From: Candidatus Binatia bacterium
GTDB lineage: Bacteria > Desulfobacterota > Binatia > UBA1149 > JAJCZL01
DNA length: 64,000 nt
Reading direction: 5' to 3'
Assembly (NCBI GenBank): GCA_028278325.1
Contig: JANQEO010000213.1
Span: 1 to 64,000 of the forward strand
Numbering within the stretch: position 1 is the stretch's first letter; every line of letters starts with the position of its first letter. This document shows, piece after piece, positions 18,680 to 28,308 of the stretch. The notes below the pieces were generated by a model. It did no database searches, was not told the DNA's origin, and saw nothing but the letters and a program-made list of their open reading frames with translations. The position numbers and the translations under genes are program-made.

Positions 18680-19603
18680 ATGCCCGAACTTCCTGACCTG
18701 ACAGTGTACGTAGAGCGTCTGAGCGAGCTTGCCGTCGGGCACCGGCTGGAGGCCGTCGAAGTGACCGGCCCGAGTCTGCTGAGAACCTTCGAACCGCCGG
18801 TATCGGCTTGCGCAGGGGCCACCCTGGCCGGCGTTTCCAGGTTGGGTAAGAGGATCGTTCTCGGCCTGGACATCGACGTATTCCTGGTAGTACATCTGAT
18901 GGTTGCGGGGCGGCTCCAGTGGCGCTCGCGGGGTAACGTGCCGGCCAAGAAATCGAACTTGGCCGCTTTGCATTTCGACAACGGGATCTTGATGTTGACC
19001 GAAACCGGGACCAGGAAGCGCGCGTCACTGCATGTAGCACGTGGTGCCGAAGGTCTTGCCGTGCACGATCGCGGCGGTCTCGAGCCGCTGGAATGTAACG
19101 TCGAGTCCTTCAAGGAACGGCTCTTGGCGGAGAATCATACCCTCAAGAGGGCCCTTACCGATCCACGCTTGATCGCAGGGATCGGCAACGCCTATTCCGA
19201 CGAGATCTTGCATGCTGCCAAGCTGTCGCCCGTGGCCTTGACCGGCAAGCTCTCCGATGAAGAGGTCGAACGGCTGTATTCCTTGATGCGCGAGACTCTC
19301 GCCGAGTGGACCGTCCGCCTGAGAGAAGAGGCCGGTGACGAGATGCCGCGAAAGGTGACGGCGTTCCGAGACGGTATGGCCGTGCACGGGCGGTATCGCT
19401 TGCCATGCCCGGAATGCGGCACCCCGGTGCAGAGGATCGTTTATGCGGGCAACGAAACGAACTACTGTGCTGCGTGCCAGACGGGAGGCAAGCTTCTCGC
19501 CGACCGCGCCCTATCCCGGGTGCTGAAGTCGGACTGGCCCAAGAGCATCGAAGAACTCGAAGCGTTCAAAGACCAGCAACGAAACCGTCTATCTGGAGGC
19601 TAG
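18680..19603 (+). CDS. mutM: Formamidopyrimidine-DNA glycosylase family protein (Fpg/MutM)
   Basis: 307 aa from the ATG at 18680; the longer frame from 18635 is rejected because the catalytic Pro must follow Met directly (MPELPDL). Pro2 and Glu3 are the N-terminal catalytic residues, and SRLGKRIVLGL carries the conserved Lys. DPRLIAGIGNAYSDEIL is the helix-two-turn-helix signature. The C-terminal zinc finger has CPEC and CAACQ, with the usual intervening Arg strand altered and a ~40-residue tail added. It excises oxidised bases. The divergence could mean an Nei-like or plant-type substrate preference. Confidence 0.9.
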   Translation: MPELPDLTVYVERLSELAVGHRLEAVEVTGPSLLRTFEPPVSACAGATLAGVSRLGKRIVLGLDIDVFLVVHLMVAGRLQWRSRGNVPAKKSNLAALHFDNGILMLTETGTRKRASLHVARGAEGLAVHDRGGLEPLECNVESFKERLLAENHTLKRALTDPRLIAGIGNAYSDEILHAAKLSPVALTGKLSDEEVERLYSLMRETLAEWTVRLREEAGDEMPRKVTAFRDGMAVHGRYRLPCPECGTPVQRIVYAGNETNYCAACQTGGKLLADRALSRVLKSDWPKSIEELEAFKDQQRNRLSGG

Positions 19604-19609
19604 TGGACA

Positions 19610-21163
19610 TTGAAGAACAACGTCGGACTGTTTCTCGCCAAGCGAGCACACTTGAACCCTGCCCTTACGGCCTGCATAGATCCTGCGGGAAACCGTTCAT
19701 ACACGTATCGGGAGCTCAACGAGCGGTGCAACGGCACTGCCGGCTTCTTGCACGCTCTGGGAGTGCGCAAGGGTGACCGGGTCGCCCTCCTGCTGCTCAA
19801 CAGCCCTGAGTACATGGAAAGCTTTTTCGCGGTCGCCAAGATCGGCGCGGTCGTGGTGCCGCTGAACTGGCGTCTGGTTGCCGACGAGTTGGAGTTCATA
19901 CTGAGCGACGCCGGTGCGACGACTCTGATCTTCAGCGAGGAGTTTGCCCCCATGGTTGAGGATCTCAAATCCCGCGGTTTGGAATCTCTGCAGAACTGGG
20001 TGTGCGTCGACGGTGTGGGGGGCGATCAGAAAGGTCTGCCAGCATTCGCCGAGTCCTACGCGAAGCTTCAGGGCGGCGCCGCGGTCGATGAGCCCGTCAT
20101 CGATGCAAGCGATGATGATGATCTCTACATAATGTACACCTCGGGGACCACCGGCCATCCGAAGGGCGTCGTGCACACTCATTCCACGGCCATGTGGGGG
20201 GCGTTGACGATCTCGGTTACATCGGATGTTCGTTACCGTGACGTGTACATCGTGGCCTTGCCCTTGTTTCACGTCGGTGCGCTGACGCCGTTGACGGTAA
20301 ACGTGTACCGGGGTGCGACCAGCATACTCATGCGCACTTTCGATCCCGTGGAGGTGTGGAAACTGGTCCAGGAGCACAACGTGACCGTGATGCTTGCGGT
20401 GCCGGCCATGCTTAACTTCATGCTTCAGGTCCTCGAGAAAGCCGGCTTCGACTATTCTTCCCTACGTTGGATCATGAGCGGTGCGGCTCCTGTACCGGTC
20501 ACGTTGATACAAGCCTATGCCGGCATCGGGATCGAAATCCACCAGGTCTACGGACTGACCGAGACTTGCGGACCTGCTTGTCTGATCAGCCCCGAGGATG
20601 CGATCAGCAAAGCCGGTTCGACCGGCAAGGCATTCTTTCATACCAACGTTCGCATCGTCGACGACGCCGGCAACGACGTGCCTGCGGGCGATGTCGGTGA
20701 GGTCATAGTCAGCGGACGCCACATCATGAAGGAGTATTGGCGGCGGCCGGACGAGACGGCGAAGACGATTCGTGACGGGTGGCTCTACACCGGCGATCTC
20801 GCGTCCATGGATGAAGAAGGGTTCGTATACATACAGGATCGCAAGAAAGACATGATCATATCAGGGGGTGAGAACATCTATCCTGCCGAACTGGAGAACG
20901 TCCTCTTGGGTCACGCGGGGATTACGGACGCCGCCGTCATTGGTCAGCCAAGCCCGAAATGGGGTGAGAGCCCCTTGGCCATTGTCGTCAGGTCCGATGA
21001 ATCTCTCGCAGAGAGCGCCGTACTCGAATATTGTGAGGGGAAGCTGGCGCGCTTCAAGATGCCCAAAGGGGTCGAGTTCGTCGACGAGATTCCCAGGAAT
21101 CCCTCGGGCAAGATCCTGAAGCGTATCTTGCGGGACCGATTTCCCGGCCCTGCAGAAGAATAG
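19610..21163 (+). CDS. Class I acyl-CoA synthetase (fatty-acid/aromatic acid CoA ligase)
   Basis: 517 aa from a TTG start, six bases after mutM, with a GGAGG element before it. It has ANL-superfamily motifs: the P-loop YTSGTTGHPKGV, YGLTETCGPAC, the hinge YTGDLASMDEEGFVYIQDRKKD, and the catalytic Lys in NPSGKILKRIL. It activates a carboxylic acid to an acyl-CoA via acyl-AMP. The chain-length preference is uncertain. It is followed 14 bases later by the phosphofructokinase gene, so mutM, this gene and the kinase may form one transcript. Confidence 0.93.
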   Translation: MKNNVGLFLAKRAHLNPALTACIDPAGNRSYTYRELNERCNGTAGFLHALGVRKGDRVALLLLNSPEYMESFFAVAKIGAVVVPLNWRLVADELEFILSDAGATTLIFSEEFAPMVEDLKSRGLESLQNWVCVDGVGGDQKGLPAFAESYAKLQGGAAVDEPVIDASDDDDLYIMYTSGTTGHPKGVVHTHSTAMWGALTISVTSDVRYRDVYIVALPLFHVGALTPLTVNVYRGATSILMRTFDPVEVWKLVQEHNVTVMLAVPAMLNFMLQVLEKAGFDYSSLRWIMSGAAPVPVTLIQAYAGIGIEIHQVYGLTETCGPACLISPEDAISKAGSTGKAFFHTNVRIVDDAGNDVPAGDVGEVIVSGRHIMKEYWRRPDETAKTIRDGWLYTGDLASMDEEGFVYIQDRKKDMIISGGENIYPAELENVLLGHAGITDAAVIGQPSPKWGESPLAIVVRSDESLAESAVLEYCEGKLARFKMPKGVEFVDEIPRNPSGKILKRILRDRFPGPAEE

Positions 21164-21177
21164 GATAGGAGAAGCGG

Positions 21178-22455
21178 ATGGGGGCCAAGGACAAAGTCGG
21201 AATCCTCGTAGGGGGCGGGCCCGCCCCGGGCATCAATAGCGTCATCGCTGCGGCTGCGATCCGCTGCATTCTACGAGGCTATGAGGTAGTCGGCCTGCAG
21301 GACGGGTTCAGCGGCATCATGCACGGCGGTATACATCGGTCCGTTCCTCTCAGGATCGAAGACGTCAGCAGGATCCACTTCCGAGGCGGCTCGGTGATCG
21401 GCATCTCCAGGGCCAATCCGACCGCGGACGATGAGCTGCTCGAGAACTGCGTCCTATCGCTGCAAGAACTGGGGATCACCAAGCTCATTACGATCGGAGG
21501 AGATGACACGGCCTTCTCCTCCATGAAGGTCGAGGAAAAGTCGGAAGGTAGGGTCAGCGTAGTGCACGTCCCGAAGACCATCGACAACGATCTGGACCTG
21601 CCTTACTACGTGGACACATTCGGCTACAAGACCGCACGCCACGTCGGTGCTGAGCTGTGTAAGAACCTGATGGTGGACGCGTTCACTACCAGCCGCTGGT
21701 ACTTCGTCATAGCGATGGGAAGAAAGGCCGGTCATCTCGCGCTGGGAATCGGCAAGGCTGCCGGCTCTACCATCACTCTCATCCCGGAAGAGTTCGGGAC
21801 GGAGCGTGTTCCGTTCGCCACGCTGGTCGATACGCTTGCCGGCGCCGTCATCAAGCGCAAGGCAGAAGGCCGCAACCACGGAGTGGCGGTGATCGCCGAA
21901 GGGGTGGCGCTGAGTATAGATCCCGATGACCTGGGCGGGTTGGAGGAGGTCGAGAAGGACGCACACGGTCACACGCGTATCGCCGAGATAGACGTCGGCC
22001 ACTTGTTGAAGAAAGCGGTCAGAAAGCGCCTCGACGAGCTCGGGGTGAAGGTGACCATTGTCGACAAGAACATCGGCTACGAATTGCGTTGTGCCGACCC
22101 GATTCCGAGCGACATGGAATATACGCGGGACCTTGGTTACTGCGCGGCCCGCTATCTTCTGGAGGGAGGCACGCGCGTGATGGTCTCCATGCAGGCGGAC
22201 AAGTTCGTGCCCGTTCCCTTCGAAGAACTGATCGATCCCGCCTCGGGCAGGACGAAGGTGCGGTTGGTGGACACGCATTCCGCGCGCTACCTGATCGCGC
22301 GCCGTTACATGATCCGTATCCGCAAGGACGACTTCGACAACCGGAACGGGTTGGAACGCATCGCGGCGCAGACGAATCTATCGGTCTCGCAGTTCAAGGA
22401 AGAGTTCGAATACCTGACGGATCTCGAGCCTCCGCCCTTACAGCTCATGCCGTGA
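21178..22455 (+). CDS. pfp: 6-phosphofructokinase, pyrophosphate-dependent type
   Basis: 425 aa PfkA-superfamily protein. The phosphoryl-donor loop is GGGPAPGINSVI. The decisive residues are GGDDTA (Asp in place of the Gly of ATP enzymes) and PKTIDNDLDLP (Lys at the second specificity position). Both predict pyrophosphate rather than ATP as donor. MGRKAGHLALGIG is the substrate-binding region. PPi enzymes work reversibly in glycolysis and gluconeogenesis. The gene overlaps the convergent phzF-like stop by 11 bases. Confidence 0.9.
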   Translation: MGAKDKVGILVGGGPAPGINSVIAAAAIRCILRGYEVVGLQDGFSGIMHGGIHRSVPLRIEDVSRIHFRGGSVIGISRANPTADDELLENCVLSLQELGITKLITIGGDDTAFSSMKVEEKSEGRVSVVHVPKTIDNDLDLPYYVDTFGYKTARHVGAELCKNLMVDAFTTSRWYFVIAMGRKAGHLALGIGKAAGSTITLIPEEFGTERVPFATLVDTLAGAVIKRKAEGRNHGVAVIAEGVALSIDPDDLGGLEEVEKDAHGHTRIAEIDVGHLLKKAVRKRLDELGVKVTIVDKNIGYELRCADPIPSDMEYTRDLGYCAARYLLEGGTRVMVSMQADKFVPVPFEELIDPASGRTKVRLVDTHSARYLIARRYMIRIRKDDFDNRNGLERIAAQTNLSVSQFKEEFEYLTDLEPPPLQLMP

Positions 22456-23239
22456 CGCTCGGCTCGATCGTGCCTCGCATGTAGAGCGCGCAGCGCCCGG
22501 CAATGTCGACGCGCTCACCGCGATGCCTACACATTAGTTCGCCACCGCGCGCCGGGCAGATTTGCTGGGCGCGTAGATCCCTTCTCTGCAGACGACGGGA
22601 CCAGTATGGAACCAAGGTGCAATGGGCGGATCCCGTGACCGGGTCTTCGGGCACGCCCTTGGAGGGGGCGAAGAAGCGAGAGACGAAATCGGCGTCTTCT
22701 CCCGGCGCGGTCGCGATAACGCCGAAGTAGTCCAGGCCCGCCAACGCCTGGAAGTCGGGCTCGATCGCGGCTACCGCGGCCTGGTCCTCGAACACGGCCA
22801 TGAGATTCACGCCCGACAACACCTCCGAAGGGGTCGAGCCCAACCCTTCGGTGAGTAGATCGGGCACCGCGCAAGGCTGCGCGGCCTGAGCCGGGAAATC
22901 CATCTCCAGGAGATCCCCGCGCTTGTTCACCTCGAGTCTTCCGCTGCGTGTATCAAAGGATACGGATCGCCCTGCGGCCCCCAGCTCGTAGAAAAGTACA
23001 TGGGCGGAGGCCAGCGTAGCGTGGCCGCACAGTTCGACCTCCACCGTCGGCGTGAACCACCTCAGCTCGTATTCATGGTTTTCGCCGACGAAGAACGCGG
23101 TCTCAGACAGATTGTTCTCCGTAGCTATTGCCAGAAGGGTCTCATCCGGGAGCCAGCTCTCGAGAGGACAAACCGCAGCCGGGTTGCCGGAGAACACGCG
23201 GCTGGTGAAGGCATCGACCTGATAGATGGGGATCTGCAT
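22445..23239 (-). CDS. PhzF family isomerase/epimerase
   Basis: 264 aa from the ATG at 23239, where the conserved opening MQIPIYQVDAFTSRVFSGNPA begins; an ATG directly after the egtB stop (23275) would add 12 residues. Glu in NNLSETAFF is the catalytic acid of the family. LRWFTPTVEVELCGHATLA and DPVTGSAHCTL are also conserved. PhzF-like proteins isomerise small metabolites; most, including this one, have no known substrate. It is probably co-transcribed with egtB. Confidence 0.92.
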   Translation of the reverse strand: MQIPIYQVDAFTSRVFSGNPAAVCPLESWLPDETLLAIATENNLSETAFFVGENHEYELRWFTPTVEVELCGHATLASAHVLFYELGAAGRSVSFDTRSGRLEVNKRGDLLEMDFPAQAAQPCAVPDLLTEGLGSTPSEVLSGVNLMAVFEDQAAVAAIEPDFQALAGLDYFGVIATAPGEDADFVSRFFAPSKGVPEDPVTGSAHCTLVPYWSRRLQRRDLRAQQICPARGGELMCRHRGERVDIAGRCALYMRGTIEPSVTA

Positions 23240-23275
23240 TTCAGCAGGGTGAGACGCGCCCCTCAGGGCCGGCAT

Positions 23276-24574
23276 TCAACCGCGTGCGAGATTCCGGGCC
23301 AGGCGTAGGCCCGACATCTGCCACCGTGCAGCGGGGGGGAAGAAGTTCCGGTAGGTCGGTCGAATATGGCCGGCGGCAGTGAGGCAGGAACCACCGCGGA
23401 GTACGACCTGACCGCTCATGAATTTGCCGTTGTACTCGCCGAGAGCGCCTGCGGCCTGTTTGTAGCCTGAGTACGGAGTGTAGGCGCTCGCCGTCCATTC
23501 CCATACGCTGCCAAGCATCGCTACCGGCCCTTGTCCGATGTCGGGTGCGCGGCGCGGTCGAAAGATTCCCAGGTCGGCCGTGTCATCCGCATCCTGTCCT
23601 GGGTCGCAAGCGACTTCCCATTCCGCTTCGGTAGGCAAACGGGCGCCGGCCCAGCGGGCAAAAGCATCCGCTTCGTAGTGGCTTATGTGGCACACGGGCT
23701 CAGAGTCGCGTAATGGCAACACGCCGCTCAGAGTGAACGCTGCGTATTCGCCGTCCCGCGACTGCCAGTATTGAGGCATCGTCCAACCGTTCCGGTTTAC
23801 GGCATCCCACCCGTCGGACAGCCAAAGGTTTGCGCGCCGATAGCCTCCGTCCTCGATGAACTCGGCGAACTCGCCGTTGGTCACCGGCCTCGCCGCCAAC
23901 TCGAACGGTTCCACGTAGACTTTGTGGCGCGGCCGTTCGTTGTCGAAGGCAAAGCCCTCATCGGGTGCGCCGATCCACGACAGCCCGCCTTCGAATCCGA
24001 GCCATGGCGTCGGACCCGCGTAGCCTACTGTATCGGTCCCCCGGGTGTCGGCCCGGTAGGCGGGTTGCAGGGGGTTGCACGACAATACGTGCTTGATGTC
24101 GGTAAGGATGAGTTCCTGGTGCTGCTGCTCGTGATGGCAGCCTAGAGTAACCAGATCAGTTATCTCGTCGTTCGTGTTACCGCTGCCGACGAACTCGCCG
24201 AGAGCCGAGTCTACGTGGCGGCGGTAATCGTAGACCTGCGCCGCCGTTGGTCTCGAGAGCAGTCCCCGTCGTGGACGAGGATGCATGTCGCCGACGGCAT
24301 TGTAGTAAGAATTGAACAGGATCTTGTAGGCAGGGTCGAAAGGCTCGTAGGCTCGGACGTGGCGCTCGAGGATGAAGGTTTCGAAGAACCAAGTCGTGTG
24401 AGCGAGATGCCATTTCGTAGGACTGACGTCGTCCATGGACTGGACCATCATGTCCTCGACATCGAGAGGTTCGCAGAGCTCTTCGGTCCGCGCCCTTACG
24501 CTAATGAACCTGGATAGAGTTTCGTCGGTCGTCGAGTCGCCGCGCTGAGAAGCGAGAGGTTGGCTGCCGGCCAT
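23276..24574 (-). CDS. egtB: Ergothioneine biosynthesis protein EgtB (hercynylcysteine sulfoxide synthase)
   Basis: 432 aa. An N-terminal DinB-like domain carries HLAHTTWFFE and HHEQQHQEL, which supply the three iron-binding His residues. A C-terminal FGE-sulfatase domain follows (GLSWIGAPDEGFAFDNERPRH, WEWTASAYTPYSGY, VLRGGSC). EgtB joins hercynine to a thiol (gamma-glutamylcysteine or cysteine) with oxygen. No egtD methyltransferase or egtE lyase is beside it, so the rest of the pathway must lie elsewhere, or the enzyme makes a related thiol-imidazole such as an ovothiol-type product. Confidence 0.92.
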   Translation of the reverse strand: MAGSQPLASQRGDSTTDETLSRFISVRARTEELCEPLDVEDMMVQSMDDVSPTKWHLAHTTWFFETFILERHVRAYEPFDPAYKILFNSYYNAVGDMHPRPRRGLLSRPTAAQVYDYRRHVDSALGEFVGSGNTNDEITDLVTLGCHHEQQHQELILTDIKHVLSCNPLQPAYRADTRGTDTVGYAGPTPWLGFEGGLSWIGAPDEGFAFDNERPRHKVYVEPFELAARPVTNGEFAEFIEDGGYRRANLWLSDGWDAVNRNGWTMPQYWQSRDGEYAAFTLSGVLPLRDSEPVCHISHYEADAFARWAGARLPTEAEWEVACDPGQDADDTADLGIFRPRRAPDIGQGPVAMLGSVWEWTASAYTPYSGYKQAAGALGEYNGKFMSGQVVLRGGSCLTAAGHIRPTYRNFFPPAARWQMSGLRLARNLARG

Positions 24575-24649
24575 CGGGGTGCTCTACAGAAGGGTGTGGG
24601 ATGTCGCAAACGGCGGGGCAGCCGGCTGTACTCGGGCCGAAGCGCCGTT

Positions 24650-25708
24650 TCAGGCCGTGCGGCGGCGCTTTACGGCTTCGGCGAGTTCTTCGAGAACAGG
24701 CACGGTGTTCTCCCAAGAGATACAAGCGTCCGTAATGCTCTGGCCGTAGACCAAGTCCTTGCCCTGCTCGTTGTTCTGTCGGCCTTCGACGAGGTGGCTC
24801 TCTATCATGACGCCACAGATACGATCCTCTCCGCCGCCGACCTGCTCTGCGATGCCGGACGCCACGACAGGCTGTCGCGTGTAATCCTTGTTGCTGTTGC
24901 CGTGGCTGCAGTCGATCATCACTCGTTGCGTGAGACCGGCGGATTTCAACGACTCGCTCACCGCGGCGATGCTGTCGGGGTCATAGTTGGGACCGCTGGT
25001 GGAGCCTCGCAAAATGACGTGACAGGCGTCATTGCCCGTGGTGCTGACGATGGCGCTGAGGCCTTGCTTGGTGACAGACAGAAAATGATGGGGCTTTTGC
25101 GCGGCGCCGATCGCGTCTATTGCGATGCGGATGTTCCCGTCCGTGCCGTTCTTGAAGCCGACCGGGACGGACAGTCCGGATGCCAGCTCTCTGTGTATCT
25201 GGCTCTCGGTCGTGCGTGCTCCGATGGCACCCCATGCGACCAGGTCCGCGATGAACTGGGGGCTTATCGTATCGAGGAACTCCGAGCCTGACGGCACCGA
25301 CAGGTTGCCCAGGTCCACGAGCAGCCCGCGCGCTTTGCGCAAGCCGTGGTTGATATTGAAGCTGCCGTCGAGATCCGGATCGTTGATGAGCCCTTTCCAA
25401 CCCACCGTCGTGCGCGGTTTCTCGAAGTACACGCGCATGATGATGCATAGATCCTCGGAGAGGCTTTGTATGTAGGGCCGCAGCCGTTCCGCGTATTCCA
25501 GGGCCGCATCCGTATCGTGAATCGAGCAAGGACCAACGATCACCAACAGCCGGTCATCTTCGCCTTTGACGATGCGTGTGGCCTCGTCTCGGGCCCGCGT
25601 GACCGTCGCCGTGGTAGCGTCGGTCATCGGGAACTCCTCGTTGAGGATGGCCGGTGGGATCAACGGCCTCAGCCCGTCTATCCTTAAATCGTCGGTTACG
25701 CCGAACAT
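24650..25708 (-). CDS. aroG: DAHP synthase, class I (AroF/G/H type)
   Basis: 352 aa. The N-terminus VTDDLRIDGLRPLIPPAIL aligns with the feedback-binding arm of E. coli AroG. VIVGPCSIHD, MRVYFEKPRTTVGWKG, GSEFLDTISPQ, GARTTESQIHRELASGLS and DCSHGNSNKD are the active-site and metal-binding motifs. It condenses phosphoenolpyruvate and erythrose-4-phosphate as the first step of the shikimate pathway. Which aromatic amino acid inhibits it cannot be told from sequence alone. Confidence 0.95.
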   Translation of the reverse strand: MFGVTDDLRIDGLRPLIPPAILNEEFPMTDATTATVTRARDEATRIVKGEDDRLLVIVGPCSIHDTDAALEYAERLRPYIQSLSEDLCIIMRVYFEKPRTTVGWKGLINDPDLDGSFNINHGLRKARGLLVDLGNLSVPSGSEFLDTISPQFIADLVAWGAIGARTTESQIHRELASGLSVPVGFKNGTDGNIRIAIDAIGAAQKPHHFLSVTKQGLSAIVSTTGNDACHVILRGSTSGPNYDPDSIAAVSESLKSAGLTQRVMIDCSHGNSNKDYTRQPVVASGIAEQVGGGEDRICGVMIESHLVEGRQNNEQGKDLVYGQSITDACISWENTVPVLEELAEAVKRRRTA

Positions 25709-25836
25709 CTGATTGCCATGCGCCGGTGCAAGCCTTGTATGGCCGGCTCCCGGACGCAGAATATCAGTCTAGAATAAGCGTAACGGGCAGCAACACAAAG
25801 CGCCGGGCAGAGGCCGATACCGGCAGGCGGGCTCCG

Positions 25837-28308
25837 TCAAGGGCAGTTGCCCACCCCTGGGATGTAGCGGACGCTGTTGTCGCTGGCGCAAAACGCGGTC
25901 GAGCTCATTTGAATCCGCATGCGCGACGGTCCCGGCAGGCCGACGACCGCATTGACCCCCGGGTTTTCACTGCCGGGCACGCAGAAGGCCGATACACCTA
26001 CCGGATCGAACGGGTCCGCGATTCCCGACAGCGCTATGGGGTCGGGATAGCATGCACGGCGCTGCACCAGGGTGCAGTCGCCTGCGGGGAGGCCGGCGCC
26101 GTTGCAGTCCAGATCGGTGACGCATTCGACGCCCGGGTCGCAGTCGGAGCTGTCCGTGCAGGTCTGGAAAGGCGGTTGGGCACAGGTGGGGGTCGGATTA
26201 CAGGGAAGCAGGCCGCTCCCGTCAGCTCGCACTATCCCGTCACAGTAAGTGAGGTCGTCGGCTTCACTGACGCACTCGCCGTCGCCGTCACCGATGGAGA
26301 CGCACTGTCCAACCACGCCGTCGCCCCCGTTCTCGATGGCGGGGTCGCAATAGTTGGGCGCCGGGGGCTGGCCGGTGCCGTTGGAGTCGCAGACGCCTGC
26401 GCCCACTGCCTCGCAGTCGGCGTCAGAGCTGCACCCGATGCTGAAATCATCTGAGCAGACCCGGCAGAAACAATCGTTCTGCAGGTTGAAGGGCGGCTGC
26501 GGGTTGCTGAACGGAAGCCCGCAGTCGACGTTGCGGCCGAGGCTGACAGTGCCGGTAGTTTGCTTGCGGTTCAGTACGCGGTCAGCGAGCTTGAGCGCCA
26601 CAGGCGGGGCGCAGTCGAGGCTGTAACCACCTCCACTCGTACCCGGCAAGGCCGGGAAGGTCGTGTTGAAGGCCTGCACGTCACACGTCAGCCCGTGGTT
26701 GTCACCGCCGACACAGGCCCCGCCCCTGATTCCGTCGCCGGCGAAGGTATCGAAGCCGCTACATACGCCGTCTCCGCTCCCAGGAACCACGTCGCAATCG
26801 CTGCTCGTCAAGCAGGGCTGACCGAGCGTGCTGGTGCAACGGCCGTCGCCGCTGCCGGGCTCGCTGTCGCAATCGCTGTCTTGTGAACACACGCCGCCGG
26901 CGCTGGCTGCAGGTGAGCTGCATTGGGACTGAGTCGGCGCCGAGCAGGTCCCGCCGCAAACCGGGCAGGGCTGGAACAGGGACATGCCGAGATAGACCGT
27001 CGAGGCCACATCTATCTGCATCTCACTGGCACCCGTGTCGACGTCTACGGTACCGGTCATGTCGTCGGTAAAGCGATCGACGAGGCAGGCCGAGCCTCCG
27101 CCAACCGACACCGGTAAGGGGGCCTGTAGGTAACATTCGCAGACGTCTCCGCCGCAATCATCCTCGTCGTTGCGGAAGGGCTCGTCGCAGACCGTCCGGT
27201 TGTCGCCGGCGCAGCGGCACATTTCCGTCGTCGGATCGACTCCGGCCAGCTGGCACGTTCCGCACGCGGGGCCGGGGCCGGGGCAGCTGAGACGGGCGGA
27301 TACCAGGCCCGGGCCATTGATGTCGTTGCGGTGGGTGAAGCTCTCGTCATAGACGGTGAGGCTTTGGCACCGTCCTATGGCGGTGTTGCAGGTTCCCGGA
27401 ACGCAGTCGGCATCGCTGAAGCACGGGGCCCCCGTGTGCGGCCAGCGAACGAAGTCGATCCGATCCGGACACTCGGGCGCCTGAGCAGGCAACGGCAGCT
27501 CGTAGAACTGCTGAAAAAGCGCCGAGCCTCGTGCATCGGAGTCGTCGAACAGGCAAGCATTGAGGTCGTCGGGGCTGAGGTCGCTGCACGAATCCACCAG
27601 CGTCAGGTCGGCATCTTCGCAGCTGGCGATGTTCTTCGCCTCGCGTTTGGCACGGACCTTGGCGATCTTCTCGCCGGGGTCAGCCTGGGCGCAAGCCGAG
27701 AGGTCGGTTGCTCCGTCACGTTCCGCGGCCTTCTGGCACTTGGACCGTTCTTTGAGGATGGTCTTGTAGTGCTTCTTGCGACCGACCGACACGTGGCACT
27801 TGGAGTCTTCGCTCGCCATCGGAACGAAAGGCTCACCCTGGGCGTTGAGGCCCAGCCCGATGGTAGAGTCCTCGGTGAGACAGATGACGCAGTCGGCGAC
27901 ATCAGCGTAGCTATGGATGACCCAGGCGGGCCCGCACCCGGACGTGTCGGGGCAAGTGGCGTAGCCGAGATGGAGGGGAGAGGCGACGTCGGCGCACCTG
28001 TCACGCCTCCCACCGACTCTCTCGCGAAGCTTTTGACGCTCGCGTTCTATCTTTTCTCGGGGGTCGGCGTCGGGTCCTATGGTAGTGCAGTCAAACCCGG
28101 TGCCGCTACCGTCGGCATTCTTTTGACGATCGCGGTGACAGCGCGACAGTAACTTGTTGATGGTGCGGGCGAGCTTCGTGCCACCGTCGGCCACGGCACT
28201 TCGGCAACGTTGCTCGTCTTTGGTGAAATTCTGTGCGTGAGCCCTAGGGATCTCCCCTAGGGAAACTACTAAGGTCGCAACAACCAGTGGTGCCAAGAGT
28301 CTGTTCAA
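25837..28308 (-). CDS. Secreted Cys-rich repeat protein
   Basis: About 823 aa if translation begins at TTG 28308, which places a signal peptide (LLAPLVVATLVVSLGEIPRAHA) at the N-terminus; the open frame reaches 28401 and a GTG at 28335 is an alternative. The first ~270 residues are a Lys/Arg/Cys-rich domain (EQRCRSAVADGGTKLARTINKL) related to the C-terminus of the protein at 58466-62170. The rest is Cys-rich and matches the C-terminal half of the protein at 2-3739 (GGGYSLDC, NDCFCRVC, LPGPSR, FCASDNSVRYIPGVGNC). It is exported; the function is unknown. Confidence 0.85.
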   Translation of the reverse strand: MNRLLAPLVVATLVVSLGEIPRAHAQNFTKDEQRCRSAVADGGTKLARTINKLLSRCHRDRQKNADGSGTGFDCTTIGPDADPREKIERERQKLRERVGGRRDRCADVASPLHLGYATCPDTSGCGPAWVIHSYADVADCVICLTEDSTIGLGLNAQGEPFVPMASEDSKCHVSVGRKKHYKTILKERSKCQKAAERDGATDLSACAQADPGEKIAKVRAKREAKNIASCEDADLTLVDSCSDLSPDDLNACLFDDSDARGSALFQQFYELPLPAQAPECPDRIDFVRWPHTGAPCFSDADCVPGTCNTAIGRCQSLTVYDESFTHRNDINGPGLVSARLSCPGPGPACGTCQLAGVDPTTEMCRCAGDNRTVCDEPFRNDEDDCGGDVCECYLQAPLPVSVGGGSACLVDRFTDDMTGTVDVDTGASEMQIDVASTVYLGMSLFQPCPVCGGTCSAPTQSQCSSPAASAGGVCSQDSDCDSEPGSGDGRCTSTLGQPCLTSSDCDVVPGSGDGVCSGFDTFAGDGIRGGACVGGDNHGLTCDVQAFNTTFPALPGTSGGGYSLDCAPPVALKLADRVLNRKQTTGTVSLGRNVDCGLPFSNPQPPFNLQNDCFCRVCSDDFSIGCSSDADCEAVGAGVCDSNGTGQPPAPNYCDPAIENGGDGVVGQCVSIGDGDGECVSEADDLTYCDGIVRADGSGLLPCNPTPTCAQPPFQTCTDSSDCDPGVECVTDLDCNGAGLPAGDCTLVQRRACYPDPIALSGIADPFDPVGVSAFCVPGSENPGVNAVVGLPGPSRMRIQMSSTAFCASDNSVRYIPGVGNCP

